NCBI GenBank assembly: GCA_015067005.1
Contig: SVNH01000011.1
Span: 1 to 64,000, forward strand
Direction of reading: 5' to 3'
Length of the DNA stretch: 64,000 nucleotides
Origin: Ruminococcus flavefaciens
GTDB taxonomy: Bacteria; Bacillota; Clostridia; Oscillospirales; Ruminococcaceae
The stretch's first letter is position 1; the number at the start of each line of letters is the position of its first letter. This document shows, piece after piece, positions 26,810-35,048 of the stretch. Both the position numbers and the translations under genes were made by a program. The notes beneath the pieces were generated by a model. It was not told where the DNA came from, did no database searches, and worked only from the letters and a program-made list of their open reading frames with translations.

Positions 26810-26831
26810 TGCCTTTGTGATGTGATATAAT
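26803..26831 (+). promoter_or_regulatory. Promoter of the esterase-lactamase gene
   Basis: TTGTAA (26803-26808) and TATAAT (26826-26831) with a 17-base spacer. It shares six bases with the divergent -35 box, so polymerase can occupy only one of the two at a time. Confidence 0.75.
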
Positions 26832-26855
26832 ATAGAAAAACGCAGGAGGCAGATT

Positions 26856-28073
26856 ATGAAGATACTGAATTTACACGGGTTCATGGGAGAAGCCGATAAC
26901 AAGAACTACAAGGCACTTTGTAACATTTTTTCATCGGAGGATATAATTTCGCCGAAGATAGATTATATAAATACTTCTCCTGAGGAACTGATGAAATGTT
27001 TTTCAGATATGGTGGATACAGATGATTTTATTTTTGTGGGACAAAGCCTCGGAGGTATGTATGCTGACAAGCTGAGCCGAAAGTTCAAGCGTCCGTGTAT
27101 ACTTACAAATCCATGCTATTATCCACATGAGCTGGAGATCATCACAAGTTCGGGTATACCTGCTGACTATGTGGAGCAGTATCGTAAAATGTCTGTAATC
27201 ACTCAGAATGAACGTGCTTACACTCTGTGCAGCGACAAGGATACTATTCTTCCTGACAATTACCAAAACTGTGTTAAGCTGTCCGTTACTGTGAAGACAG
27301 TTCACGGAAGTCACAGTACTATTGAAAATGTGGGAGACCATATTTCTGAACTGCTGACCGAGATACAAAATGACAATTTACTCTTGTTTTTAGGCAGAGG
27401 TTCAGCTTTTGCAGATGAGCATAATTCTGCTTTCTTTGTGGAGGATAATGAGCTTGTACTTATTGACTGTCCTGCGACGTCGTATCAGAAGGTCAAGAAG
27501 ATGAACTGGGAGCGGTATGACAATATCTATATCCTCATCACTCACACTCACGGCGACCACAGCGGCGGCGTAGGAACAATGCTGCAATATGTGTGGTTTG
27601 CAAGCTATTTGAAGAAAAAAGTGACTATAGTTGCACCGTCCGCAGAGGTCAGAGACGACTTGCTCCTGCTGCTTATGAGGATAGAGGGCTGCGAGCAGGA
27701 GTGGTTCGATATCATTACCGCAGACGAGCTGAACAAGAAGTGGTTCGTTGCGGCTGTGCCCACTATTCATGTTAAGCCGTTAGATGGCAGATGCTTCGGA
27801 TATCATCTGAATATCCATGGAAATAACGTTGTCTACACCGGTGATACGGCAACACTTGAACCTTTCAAGCCGCTGCTGAAAAGAGGTTCTTTCCTTTATA
27901 CAGAAGCCGCGTACTACAAAAGTGCGGTTCACCTGCATCTGAAAGAAATGCTGCCTGAGTTCATAAAGCTTTCGGACAGCGGAGTTCATGTATATCTCAT
28001 GCATCTTGATGTTGAAGAGGAGATAAAAAAATTGATAGCTGACACATCTTTGAAATTCGTTCAGCTTATATAA
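26856..28073 (+). CDS. YqiA-like esterase fused to metallo-beta-lactamase domain
   Basis: The product is 405 residues with GGAGGC upstream. Residues 1-170 look like a YqiA/UPF0227 alpha/beta hydrolase: LNLHGFMGEADNKNY at the start, the nucleophile elbow VGQSLGGMYA near residue 65, and CSDKDTILP and HGSHSTI near the end (Asp and His of the triad). From about 175 a metallo-beta-lactamase fold begins, with ITHTHGDHSGG near 230 and VVYTGDTA near 330. An HxHxDH motif is complete. Two hydrolases in one chain suggest sequential or linked esterase and lactonase or nuclease activity; the substrate is unknown. Confidence 0.85.
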   Translation: MKILNLHGFMGEADNKNYKALCNIFSSEDIISPKIDYINTSPEELMKCFSDMVDTDDFIFVGQSLGGMYADKLSRKFKRPCILTNPCYYPHELEIITSSGIPADYVEQYRKMSVITQNERAYTLCSDKDTILPDNYQNCVKLSVTVKTVHGSHSTIENVGDHISELLTEIQNDNLLLFLGRGSAFADEHNSAFFVEDNELVLIDCPATSYQKVKKMNWERYDNIYILITHTHGDHSGGVGTMLQYVWFASYLKKKVTIVAPSAEVRDDLLLLLMRIEGCEQEWFDIITADELNKKWFVAAVPTIHVKPLDGRCFGYHLNIHGNNVVYTGDTATLEPFKPLLKRGSFLYTEAAYYKSAVHLHLKEMLPEFIKLSDSGVHVYLMHLDVEEEIKKLIADTSLKFVQLI

Positions 28074-28082
28074 AGAGAAAGC

Positions 28083-28107
28083 AAGGCAGCCCGAGTGGCT
28101 GCCTTTT
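28083..28107 (+). terminator. Terminator after the esterase-lactamase gene
   Basis: AAGGCAGCC pairs with GGCTGCCTT around a short loop and is followed by TTTT, about 10 bases after the stop. Confidence 0.8.
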
Positions 28108-28258
28108 CGTTGTTTTTTGAGTATGTGTAAAATGATTTTTAATAATAATGCTTATTTATAAGCGGAAAATGTGAGCCGAGTATTATTTCATAAAATAATA
28201 TATGTAATAACGAATGGTACTCAACATTCAGATTCATTAGTTATAATTATTATAAACA

Positions 28259-28792
28259 TCATTTTTGGGTGTCAGTATTCTCCTTGGTTTCTATTGTGAC
28301 TGATTCTTTTTGTTCTTTTTTGTTTCCTGTTGATGGAAATATTGAAAATTGTGGCATTTTATATTTGGCTGATGTTGAATATTGACTAAGAGAGTTAGTA
28401 GAAAGACGCATATGTTTAACATACTGCTTGATAGTATAAATATCAATTTTTTTATTAGATTCTACTTTCAAGATGAGCAACTTATATAAACTATCTGCTT
28501 GCTGATCGTCAAAATTAACATCGCGTAGCCATTTATTAATAAAGCATTGTTTTGCTTTATTTAAGATTTTTAGTTTGTCGAAATCAGTACTATCATTATA
28601 TTTGTTAACAGAATCTATTAAATTATTATAGTCATTAAAAAACATTAATGCTTTATCGTAATCCTGAGGATTAAGTTCTAACTTATAATATTGATCTATA
28701 TCATCATTGTTAATTGTTTCTGAAAAATCAATACGAATACCTGTGGCATCAACTTCTTCAGTTGGTGCTTTTTTTACGTATAAAGTGAGAAA
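28259..28792 (-). pseudogene. 5'-truncated hypothetical gene
   Basis: An AT-rich leftward frame is open from the hairpin at 28793 to 28259, but there is no start codon near its 5' end; the first ATG is at 28645, well inside. The coding character continues upstream of it (for example IRIDFSETINNDDIDQYYKL), so the 5' end has been lost at the hairpin. The visible part is mostly helical with a Gln/Thr-rich tail. I do not recognise the family. The hairpin core matches that at 5827-5867. Confidence 0.5.
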
Positions 28793-28823
28793 ACTCCCTG
28801 TGTTATATGCACAGGGAGTGATT
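28793..28823. terminator. Hairpin related to 5827-5867
   Basis: ACTCCCTGTG/CACAGGGAGT, 10 bp, with A/T-rich flanks. It lies between the truncated leftward gene and the second KptA copy, and shares its core with the hairpin in the first island. Confidence 0.6.
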
Positions 28824-28841
28824 TATAATACGAGATTTCTA

Positions 28842-28870
28842 TTGCTTTTAAGGCATTATTATGTTATACT
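28842..28870 (+). promoter_or_regulatory. Promoter of the second KptA module
   Basis: TTGCTT (28842-28847) and TATACT (28865-28870) with a 17-base spacer. A similar TTAAGGCA...TATACT arrangement precedes KptA copy 1, so the upstream region was copied too. Confidence 0.7.
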
Positions 28871-28911
28871 AAATTTAGAATAAATGAAATAACAAGTAAT
28901 GAGGTGAGAAA

Positions 28912-29466
28912 ATGAATGAATTATCGAAATATCTGTGTTTGCTCCTCAGACATCAACCTGAGAAAGCGGAGCTGGACATGGATTCACATGGCTGGGTATC
29001 AGTAGAACGGCTCATAGACGGCGTTAACCGTCATAGTAGCTATAAGCTGGATAGTGAACTGCTGGAACAGATAGTAGCCGAAGACAACAAGGGACGCTAC
29101 AGATATGATGAAAAGCACGAGAAGATCAAGTGCTGTCAGGGACATTCTGTTCCCTTGGTAGAGCCTGAGCTGGAATACTGCGAACCGCCTGAGTTTCTTT
29201 ATCACGGAACGACTACAAAGGCTCTCGAAGCTATTGAAGATAGCGGAGCTATAAAGAAGATGGCGAGACACGCTGTACATATGCATGCTGATATAAGTAA
29301 AGCTTGGCAGTCTGCAGAGCGCTGGCACAAGATACCTGTTGTGTTGAAAATATCAGCATCTGAGATGAACAAAGACGGATATAGGTTCGGCGTTACCGAA
29401 AATGAGGTTTGGTGTACCGAAGAAGTGCCTGTGAAGTATATCTGTGACAGCGTATATCCCAAGTGA
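28912..29466 (+). CDS. kptA: RNA 2'-phosphotransferase, copy 2
   Basis: The product is 184 residues and is nearly identical to copy 1 at 7996-8550. The Arg-His pair (LLRHQPE), GRYRYDEKHEK, QGHS, YHGT and RHAVHM are kept. Differences are mostly conservative, such as DMDEH to DMDSH and IAALEMNKDGF to ISASEMNKDGY. ATG follows GAGGTG. Here a 206-codon gene sits between KptA and the acidic partner, unlike copy 1. Both copies appear functional, so each may serve a separate locus or compensate dosage. Confidence 0.9.
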   Translation: MNELSKYLCLLLRHQPEKAELDMDSHGWVSVERLIDGVNRHSSYKLDSELLEQIVAEDNKGRYRYDEKHEKIKCCQGHSVPLVEPELEYCEPPEFLYHGTTTKALEAIEDSGAIKKMARHAVHMHADISKAWQSAERWHKIPVVLKISASEMNKDGYRFGVTENEVWCTEEVPVKYICDSVYPK

Positions 29467-29478
29467 TAGAGGTAAAAA

Positions 29479-30099
29479 ATGGATATAGATTTTAAATATC
29501 TTCAACATTTGCTCAAAGAAGTCAACGAACTTAGGGAAAACTTCAAATATTCTGAAATAAGTGTAAGTGATTATGACGAGATTACATATATTGCTAATAA
29601 AAATGACACAAGGATCGGTGTACAGCAAGGACTTAGGCAAGTACTTGAGTGCAATAGACGGAAGTTAAGAGAGAAGAATAGTATTAGGAAAGGGACTTTG
29701 AATTATTGTAAACTGTATAAAAAAGAAGACAAACTTGTACGAGTCGAAAGCTATGTAAAAGGCAGAGTAGACGTTGTCTTTATTGCTTATTATAAAGAGG
29801 ATAAACGATTTCTTTTTCCTTTTTCTTCTATCGGTGGCTTTTATCCTACATATTCTTATGTTACGCATTTCAAAAATGAGATTGTTGATGAGGAATACTA
29901 TGCAGATCGGCTTCAGATAGTGTATGAACGCTACCAGTATAGCAATGACAATACAGTTGACTATGATTATATCAATTATGCTCCTGAAGGAACTTATCCT
30001 CTATTATCAAGAGCAAATGGGAAGTTTATTCTGAACCCTGAGCTACAGTATTATGGCAATTGTTATTCTACATGGGACGAAGATAAAACGTTAGGATAG
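29479..30099 (+). CDS. Hypothetical protein inserted between KptA and its partner
   Basis: The product is 206 residues with AGAGGT upstream. It is rich in Tyr and charged residues (DYDEITYIANKND, VERYQYSNDNTVDYDYINY). Predicted strands VDVVFIAYYKEDKRFLFPF in the centre suggest a small alpha/beta or beta fold. No known motif. It is absent from the first KptA locus, where the junction is direct, so it was inserted here or lost there. An immunity-like or target-binding protein is one possibility, but this is only inference. Confidence 0.6.
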   Translation: MDIDFKYLQHLLKEVNELRENFKYSEISVSDYDEITYIANKNDTRIGVQQGLRQVLECNRRKLREKNSIRKGTLNYCKLYKKEDKLVRVESYVKGRVDVVFIAYYKEDKRFLFPFSSIGGFYPTYSYVTHFKNEIVDEEYYADRLQIVYERYQYSNDNTVDYDYINYAPEGTYPLLSRANGKFILNPELQYYGNCYSTWDEDKTLG

Positions 30100-30106
30100 G
30101 TGAAAA

Positions 30107-30589
30107 ATGAGCGTAGATATACTTGTATTTGATAAAAGCAAAGCTCCGACAGAGCCTATGGAGTTCCTGAAATGGTTCTACAAAAAGAGCGAATGGAATT
30201 CGGACAGAGACTATAACGACATCAAAGGGACATCACAGCCTCTTGTAGATTTCTTTATGGAGCTTGTTAAGGAGCATCCCTCAATGAACGGAGAGTATGC
30301 TCCTACTGATGATGAACTTGAAAACGATCCCGAGCTTGAAAACAAGCTGATAGACTACACTATAGATGACGACCTGATATATATGGGGATTGCATATTCA
30401 GTGTCGGACGAGGCCTTTGATAGGATCGAAGAATTAGCCTATAAGCATGGGCTCGGATACTATGATATGTTCAATGTTCATCTTGACAGAGAAACGGTGA
30501 TAAAAATACCACAGATAAGCCGTGATGAACTAAATAGCCCTGACACAAGAAAGAACAAAGGCTTTTTTTCAAAGCTGTTTGGAAGATAA
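30107..30589 (+). CDS. Acidic KptA-partner protein, copy 2
   Basis: The product is 160 residues, nearly identical to copy 1 at 8564-9052 (for example KEHPSMNGEYAPTDDELEND against KEYPSMNGEFAPTDDELEND). ATG follows AGGTG 5 bases upstream. Divergence from copy 1 is about as low as between the two KptA copies, which points to one duplication of the module. Function unknown. Confidence 0.7.
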   Translation: MSVDILVFDKSKAPTEPMEFLKWFYKKSEWNSDRDYNDIKGTSQPLVDFFMELVKEHPSMNGEYAPTDDELENDPELENKLIDYTIDDDLIYMGIAYSVSDEAFDRIEELAYKHGLGYYDMFNVHLDRETVIKIPQISRDELNSPDTRKNKGFFSKLFGR

Positions 30590-30601
30590 TAAAAATGTAA
30601 T

Positions 30602-30636
30602 TGCAGTTGGCGCACTTCTGAATGCAGTTCACGCAC
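30602..30636 (+). promoter_or_regulatory. Tandem LytTR-type operator
   Basis: TGCAGTTGGCGCAC (30602-30615) and TGCAGTTCACGCAC (30623-30636) are direct repeats with a 21-base period, two helical turns. LytTR regulators bind direct repeats of this spacing and GTT core. The second repeat ends 7 bases before the -35 box, and a LytTR gene lies in the same operon, so autoregulation is likely. Confidence 0.75.
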
Positions 30637-30643
30637 AAATGTA

Positions 30644-30672
30644 TTGACCAAAGGCTTCTTTTCGGATATAAT
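30644..30672 (+). promoter_or_regulatory. Promoter of the LytTR operon
   Basis: TTGACC (30644-30649) and TATAAT (30667-30672) with a 17-base spacer, directly downstream of the LytTR operator. Confidence 0.85.
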
Positions 30673-30705
30673 TCAGACATACCAAAACGAAAGGAAGCAT
30701 TAACC

Positions 30706-31404
30706 ATGAAAAACACATTAGCTGTCACAGCACCTGTCAAGAAAGAAAAAGGAAGATTCCTCAAAGGACTTGATATCCTCACATACGCACTTACAGCATT
30801 TCTTGCATTGGGGTTGGAGGGCGTACTCGCATTCGTTATAGAGCAGAATCTTTATCGTTGCAACATAAAGGAATTTAACACATGGCAGAGCATTCTTCAC
30901 TGGGTGCTGACATACATCATATGGGGAGCATTCGCATTTTACATATGCCGGATCACTAAGAAGAAAGGCTATGAGCTTTTCCCGAAAACTGACAAGAAGA
31001 TACGTCCGTGGCAGTGGATATGTATTGCTGTGGGAGTTACAGTCTGCCTGATATCCACATGGATAGACTGGAACGGAAGCAAGGTCCTGACTGAGCTCGA
31101 ACATAAGGGACTTCTGCTGTTCATCTTTCAGTATATCTACTACTTTGTTGAGGTATTCCTCGTAATGCTGATAATCGTCTGCGGACAGAAAGCCTGCGAG
31201 GTATGGTTTGGCAAGGAGAGTATTCCTTACGGCGGCATTATCGCAGCTCTCACATGGGGCTTGGGACACTGGTGGAGCAAGGGTTCATTAACAGCAGGAT
31301 TGTTCACAGCATTCTGCGGACTTGTTCTCGGCAGCGTTTACCTGCTCACCAACAGAAAGGCAAAGCTCACATACGCTCTGCTTTGCATAATATTCATTTT
31401 ATAA
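30706..31404 (+). CDS. CPBP-like integral membrane protein
   Basis: The product is 232 residues. ATG at 30706 follows AGGAAG; the frame extends upstream through the promoter. It has about six hydrophobic segments (for example ILTYALTAFLALGLEGVLAF and AALTWGLGHWWSKGSLTAG). The GLGHWW segment resembles the His motif of CPBP/Abi intramembrane proteases, but the EExxxR motif is not evident, so it may be a non-catalytic relative. First gene of the LytTR operon, 10 bases before the regulator, and so its probable output. Confidence 0.65.
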   Translation: MKNTLAVTAPVKKEKGRFLKGLDILTYALTAFLALGLEGVLAFVIEQNLYRCNIKEFNTWQSILHWVLTYIIWGAFAFYICRITKKKGYELFPKTDKKIRPWQWICIAVGVTVCLISTWIDWNGSKVLTELEHKGLLLFIFQYIYYFVEVFLVMLIIVCGQKACEVWFGKESIPYGGIIAALTWGLGHWWSKGSLTAGLFTAFCGLVLGSVYLLTNRKAKLTYALLCIIFIL

Positions 31405-31414
31405 AGGAAAAAGA

Positions 31415-31873
31415 ATGAGATTCATTAAGACAAAAGAACACGAACTGAAAGAAAACTATCTTGAACTCCACTATGATAAGATAGACGATGAAACAAAAGA
31501 GCTCATTTCCCGGCTTGATACCACACTTTCAAATGTTGAGGGAAGCTGTGAAGAAAAACACGTTTCTGTTCCTGTTACGGAAGTACTGTATTTCGAGACA
31601 GTTGACAGAAAGACTTTCGCATACACCGACAAAATGTGCATTGAAATGCGTCTGACGCTGAATAACGTCCTCGAAATGTATTCAGATGCAGGACTTATAC
31701 GAATAAGCCGTTCCGCAGTCGTGAACGTCTACAAGATAGACCACCTTCAAGGTGACTTGAACATGAGGACTGTCATATTTCTCAAAAATGGTGAAAAACT
31801 CATAATGAACCGCGGATACAAAAAAGAGTTCCTCTCGGAACTTGAAAAGATAAAGGAGAGAAACAAAAAATGA
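31415..31873 (+). CDS. LytTR-domain transcriptional regulator
   Basis: The product is 152 residues. The C-terminal 95 residues match LytTR: VPVTEVLYFETVDRKTFAYT, IRISRSAVVNVYKIDHLQ and IMNRGYKKEFLSEL. There is no receiver domain; a short N-terminal helical region replaces it, as in LytTR regulatory systems where a membrane protein controls the regulator. It overlaps the DUF3021 gene by 4 bases. The operator at 30602-30636 is its probable target. Confidence 0.9.
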   Translation: MRFIKTKEHELKENYLELHYDKIDDETKELISRLDTTLSNVEGSCEEKHVSVPVTEVLYFETVDRKTFAYTDKMCIEMRLTLNNVLEMYSDAGLIRISRSAVVNVYKIDHLQGDLNMRTVIFLKNGEKLIMNRGYKKEFLSELEKIKERNKK

Positions 31874-32295
31874 AGCTGATAAACAAGAAAAATTTCATAT
31901 CTATAGTTTGCATCAGCTTCACGCTGATAGTCTGCGGAAAGCTACTCATCGAGAAAATTGCAGGATTTACTGACGTTCATTATACCGGTAACATTTTCAC
32001 CTGTCTGGCGTTTTCAGTTATAATAACCGCGGTACTTGCACTGCATTTCTATCTTCAGCGTTTTCCGTTTATACCCGTTCTGATAGGACAGTATGCAGGC
32101 GTTATCGGAGCAACTGTAGCTTTTGTAAAAGTAACCGATATCATCGCAGGAACTGCCACTAACGCTATGTGGCAAATGCTTTTATCGGTCACGATACCGT
32201 TTTTTGCAAGTGCTTTTGTCTACTATATCATTTTTTTCAAACAGATCAAAAAAGCAAATAATATCATCGCTGAACTAAACCAAAGTCAGCTTTGA
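31870..32295 (+). CDS. DUF3021 membrane protein, LytTR partner
   Basis: The product is 141 residues with four hydrophobic segments (residues about 8-25, 42-60, 68-90 and 100-122) and a charged C-terminal tail (KQIKKANNIIAEL). This is the layout of DUF3021 proteins, which sit next to LytTR regulators and restrain them in known regulatory systems. The ATGA overlap with the regulator gene supports coupled synthesis in equal amounts. The signal sensed is unknown. Confidence 0.85.
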   Translation: MKLINKKNFISIVCISFTLIVCGKLLIEKIAGFTDVHYTGNIFTCLAFSVIITAVLALHFYLQRFPFIPVLIGQYAGVIGATVAFVKVTDIIAGTATNAMWQMLLSVTIPFFASAFVYYIIFFKQIKKANNIIAELNQSQL

Positions 32296-32328
32296 AGAAT
32301 TATAATTTATAGGAAGATATGATCACAT

Positions 32329-33240
32329 ATGGAAAATACTTCAAAAAATAAAGCATATTTTCATCTTCCGGGGCTGTTTGAGTTCTATGACCTGTACAGA
32401 GCGTTTCTGCCGTTGTATCGTGAGCATCGGGAATATTTCCACGACTGGTGCGAAATAGCGTCTGTCTACGGTGCTCCGGCAGACTGCATATGGGGCGGCG
32501 GACGTGCTGGATTCGGCGAATGTGAAGCTGAAGATGTACTCGCACTTATAAACGAATACGGTATTTCTTCAAGGCTCACTTTCAGCAATTCACTTTTAAA
32601 ACCTGAACATCTCACCGACAGAAAATGCAATGCTCTGTGTGAGCTCTTTTCCAGAAGCAATGGCGTACAGAACGGCGTGATAATCCATTCGGACCTTCTG
32701 CTTGAATATATTAAAAATAATTATCCTGACCTTTATTTCGTTTCCTCAACTACAAAGGTTCAGACCGATTTTGATCAGTTTATAAAAGAAACGGAGCGGA
32801 GTGATTTTAAATATGTTGTTCCTGATTTCAGGCTGAATAAGCTATACGATAAACTTGATACACTCTCGCAGGTTCAGAAGGATAAGGTCGAATTATTGTG
32901 CAATGAATGCTGCTCGTTTAACTGCAAAGACAGAAAAACTTGCTATGAAAATGTCAGCCGGAAAAATCTCGGAGAGAACTGTACCGATCATATCTGTACG
33001 GCACCTGATGCCAAAGACGGATACCGATTTTCAAAGGCAATGAAAAATCCAGGATTTATCAGTATAGATGATATAATCAACACATATCTGCCTCTTGGTT
33101 TTTCTGATTTCAAAATAGAAGGCAGAGGACTCGGAAGTGCTGTCAATCTCGAATTTCTGCTTTATTATCTCATAAAGCCGGAATACCAGCTTACTGTTCG
33201 TGAAGAGATCTATCTCGACAGCATGCTGGATCTGTTCTGA
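32329..33240 (+). CDS. Cysteine-rich U32-like protein, copy 1
   Basis: The product is 303 residues, a probable TIM-barrel protein distantly like peptidase U32. Visible are YGAPADCIWGGGRAGFG near residue 45, VIIHSDLLLEY near 115 with VSSTTKVQTDF, and a cysteine cluster LLCNECCSFNCKDRKTCYEN near 190 that could bind an Fe-S cluster or zinc. The C-terminus has LGFSDFKIEGRGLGSA. The start ATG at 32329 is preceded by AGGAAGATATGATCACAT. A closely related copy is at 54501-55433. Role unknown. The U32 relation is a weak structural impression. Confidence 0.6.
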   Translation: MENTSKNKAYFHLPGLFEFYDLYRAFLPLYREHREYFHDWCEIASVYGAPADCIWGGGRAGFGECEAEDVLALINEYGISSRLTFSNSLLKPEHLTDRKCNALCELFSRSNGVQNGVIIHSDLLLEYIKNNYPDLYFVSSTTKVQTDFDQFIKETERSDFKYVVPDFRLNKLYDKLDTLSQVQKDKVELLCNECCSFNCKDRKTCYENVSRKNLGENCTDHICTAPDAKDGYRFSKAMKNPGFISIDDIINTYLPLGFSDFKIEGRGLGSAVNLEFLLYYLIKPEYQLTVREEIYLDSMLDLF

Positions 33241-33284
33241 ATAATCGAGATTAACGAAATTAAACACTGTAAATAGAGAGTTTG

Positions 33285-33602
33285 TCATTGAAAAAGCAAA
33301 CGAACTACATGATTATGCTCTGTTATTATAGTAGGAGTTTCGACAGTATTTGTGTCTGTTACCTGAGCTTCTTTGTTATTTGTCTCAGCAGAGACAATAG
33401 TGGTATCATTTGTTACACTTGTGACAGTAGTTTCTGACGGTTTAGCAGAGGTGAGTTCTGTTGTTATTTCTGCAGAAATAGCTACTGCGTTTGGTTTATC
33501 GGCTGGTGAAGTAGCAGCTTCGGGGAAAGAGACATTGTCCTTTCCGCATGATGTGAGTGCGCAAAGTGTGACTGCAAGTGTGATAATAATTGACTTTTTC
33601 AT
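33285..33602 (-). CDS. Small lipoprotein
   Basis: The product is 105 residues starting at 33602 with AAGGAGT upstream. MKKSIIITLAVTLCALTSCGKD is a lipoprotein signal peptide with the lipobox LTSC. The rest is a Thr/Ser/Glu-rich unstructured stretch with no domain, ending abruptly, so the gene may be a truncated remnant of a larger lipoprotein. It is convergent with the U32-like gene. Function unknown. Confidence 0.6.
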   Translation of the reverse strand: MKKSIIITLAVTLCALTSCGKDNVSFPEAATSPADKPNAVAISAEITTELTSAKPSETTVTSVTNDTTIVSAETNNKEAQVTDTNTVETPTIITEHNHVVRLLFQ

Positions 33603-33898
33603 AATTGTTACTCCTTTATATGTATAGGTTTCAAAACTAAATTGAACGTTCATAAATACTAATCGGAGCGAAAAAATGAAATGTGACATAAATTTCTGAA
33701 TTTAAAAAAATAATTTCTGAAAATCTCATGAGCCGCCGTTTACGACGGCTTAGTGTGCAAAAAAGTCAGAGCAGAGCAGACAACAGCGCAGCTGCGATAT
33801 TATGTCCATGAACCTTTTTCATATCAATGCAATACTATGAAACAGGCGGTTGTTTTACAGCCGGTTTTACTGCAATTGGTGGGAAAGGAAACATATAC

Positions 33899-34681
33899 AT
33901 GATAAGAAATGCAGTTATAGGGATACTTGTCCCGTTTATTGGTACAGCATTAGGTGCTGCCTGTGTGTTTTTTACGAAGCATGAGCTGGGAAGGGGAGTA
34001 CAGCGAGCCCTTCTTGGCTTTGCAGGCGGTGTAATGGTGGCGGCATCAGTATGGAGCCTCATTATTCCGGCCATAGAACAATCAGAGCAAATGGGGAGAT
34101 TGTCGTTCATTCCTGTTGTGGCAGGATTCTGGGGCGGAATATTGTTCCTTATGCTGCTTGACCATATCATTCCGCGATTAAACAACAATGCTGCCAAAGC
34201 CGACATAAGCTCAGGCAAGCTTTCAAAAACAGCGATGCTTGTACTTGCAGTAACGCTTCACAATATTCCTGAGGGAATGGCTGTGGGAGCTATATATGCA
34301 GGCTATCTTTCGGGCTCGGCAGACATAACCGCAGGAACTGCCTTTGCACTTGCAATGGGTATAGCAATACAGAATTTTCCTGAGGGTGCAATTATTTCCA
34401 TGCCTCTTCACGCAGAGAACAAGAGCAAGTGCAGAGCCTTTGCTGACGGTGTGCTTTCAGGTGTTGTTGAACCCATATCCGCAGTCATTACGGTATTCCT
34501 TGCAGGAGTTATAATACCTGCAATGCCATATATTCTGAGCTTTGCGGCTGGTGCTATGATATATGTAGTAGTTGAGGAGCTTATACCCGAAATGCATGAG
34601 GGCGAGCGTTCAAACATGGGAGTAGTTATGTTTTCAGTTGGATTCACGATAATGATGGCACTTGACGTTGCTCTGGGATGA
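33899..34681 (+). CDS. ZIP family metal transporter
   Basis: The product is 260 residues. ATG at 33899 follows AAAGGAA; the frame extends 24 codons upstream without a better site. There are about eight hydrophobic segments. The signature VTLHNIPEGMAVG sits near residue 120, and AIQNFPEGAII near 160, giving the two HNxPEG/QNFPEG metal sites in the central helices. EPISAVITVF and the GxMIYVVVEELIPE end are typical of ZupT/GufA-like members. It would move zinc or another divalent metal into the cytosol. No metal regulator is adjacent. Confidence 0.92.
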   Translation: MIRNAVIGILVPFIGTALGAACVFFTKHELGRGVQRALLGFAGGVMVAASVWSLIIPAIEQSEQMGRLSFIPVVAGFWGGILFLMLLDHIIPRLNNNAAKADISSGKLSKTAMLVLAVTLHNIPEGMAVGAIYAGYLSGSADITAGTAFALAMGIAIQNFPEGAIISMPLHAENKSKCRAFADGVLSGVVEPISAVITVFLAGVIIPAMPYILSFAAGAMIYVVVEELIPEMHEGERSNMGVVMFSVGFTIMMALDVALG

Positions 34682-34696
34682 AAAACGTGAATAAGC

Positions 34697-34798
34697 TCAC
34701 TTTATATTGAAAGCGCGGTTGAGCTTTGCAGCAAGGTCGGGTTCGAGCAAGCCGTCATCTATTAGTTGTCTGCACATTGACTTCATTTCAGGCGGCAT
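34697..34798 (-). pseudogene. Possible gene fragment (33 codons)
   Basis: On the minus strand a short frame reads MPPEMKSMCRQLIDDGLLEP and ends with KLNRAFNIK. It looks like the C-terminal tail of a larger helical protein, but no body precedes it and no ribosome-binding site is clear. The rest of 34682-35048 has an AT-rich promoter-like region before the PreA-like gene and nothing else I can support. Confidence 0.3.
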
Positions 34799-35048
34799 AG
34801 TTCTGAACAGAGTTTAACAAGACTTATAATAATCAGTGGATTTATCGACTCAAAAAAATAACTTGCCAGTTCAATACATCTTATGTGGACTTTTTCGATG
34901 GCAGCAGATAAAATGTTAATACGAGTGGGATAATCAATTTGCATATCAACGAATCGTTTAAAACGTTCATAAAAAATATATTAAATATTCACTGTATTAT
35001 GATATAATAAAAATGATAAAATATATGATCGATCAGAGGTGAATAATT

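Noticed and set aside
33700-33898. Possible metal riboswitch upstream of the ZIP gene
   Set aside because: Some hairpins exist, but no consensus of a known metal-sensing riboswitch could be matched by eye.
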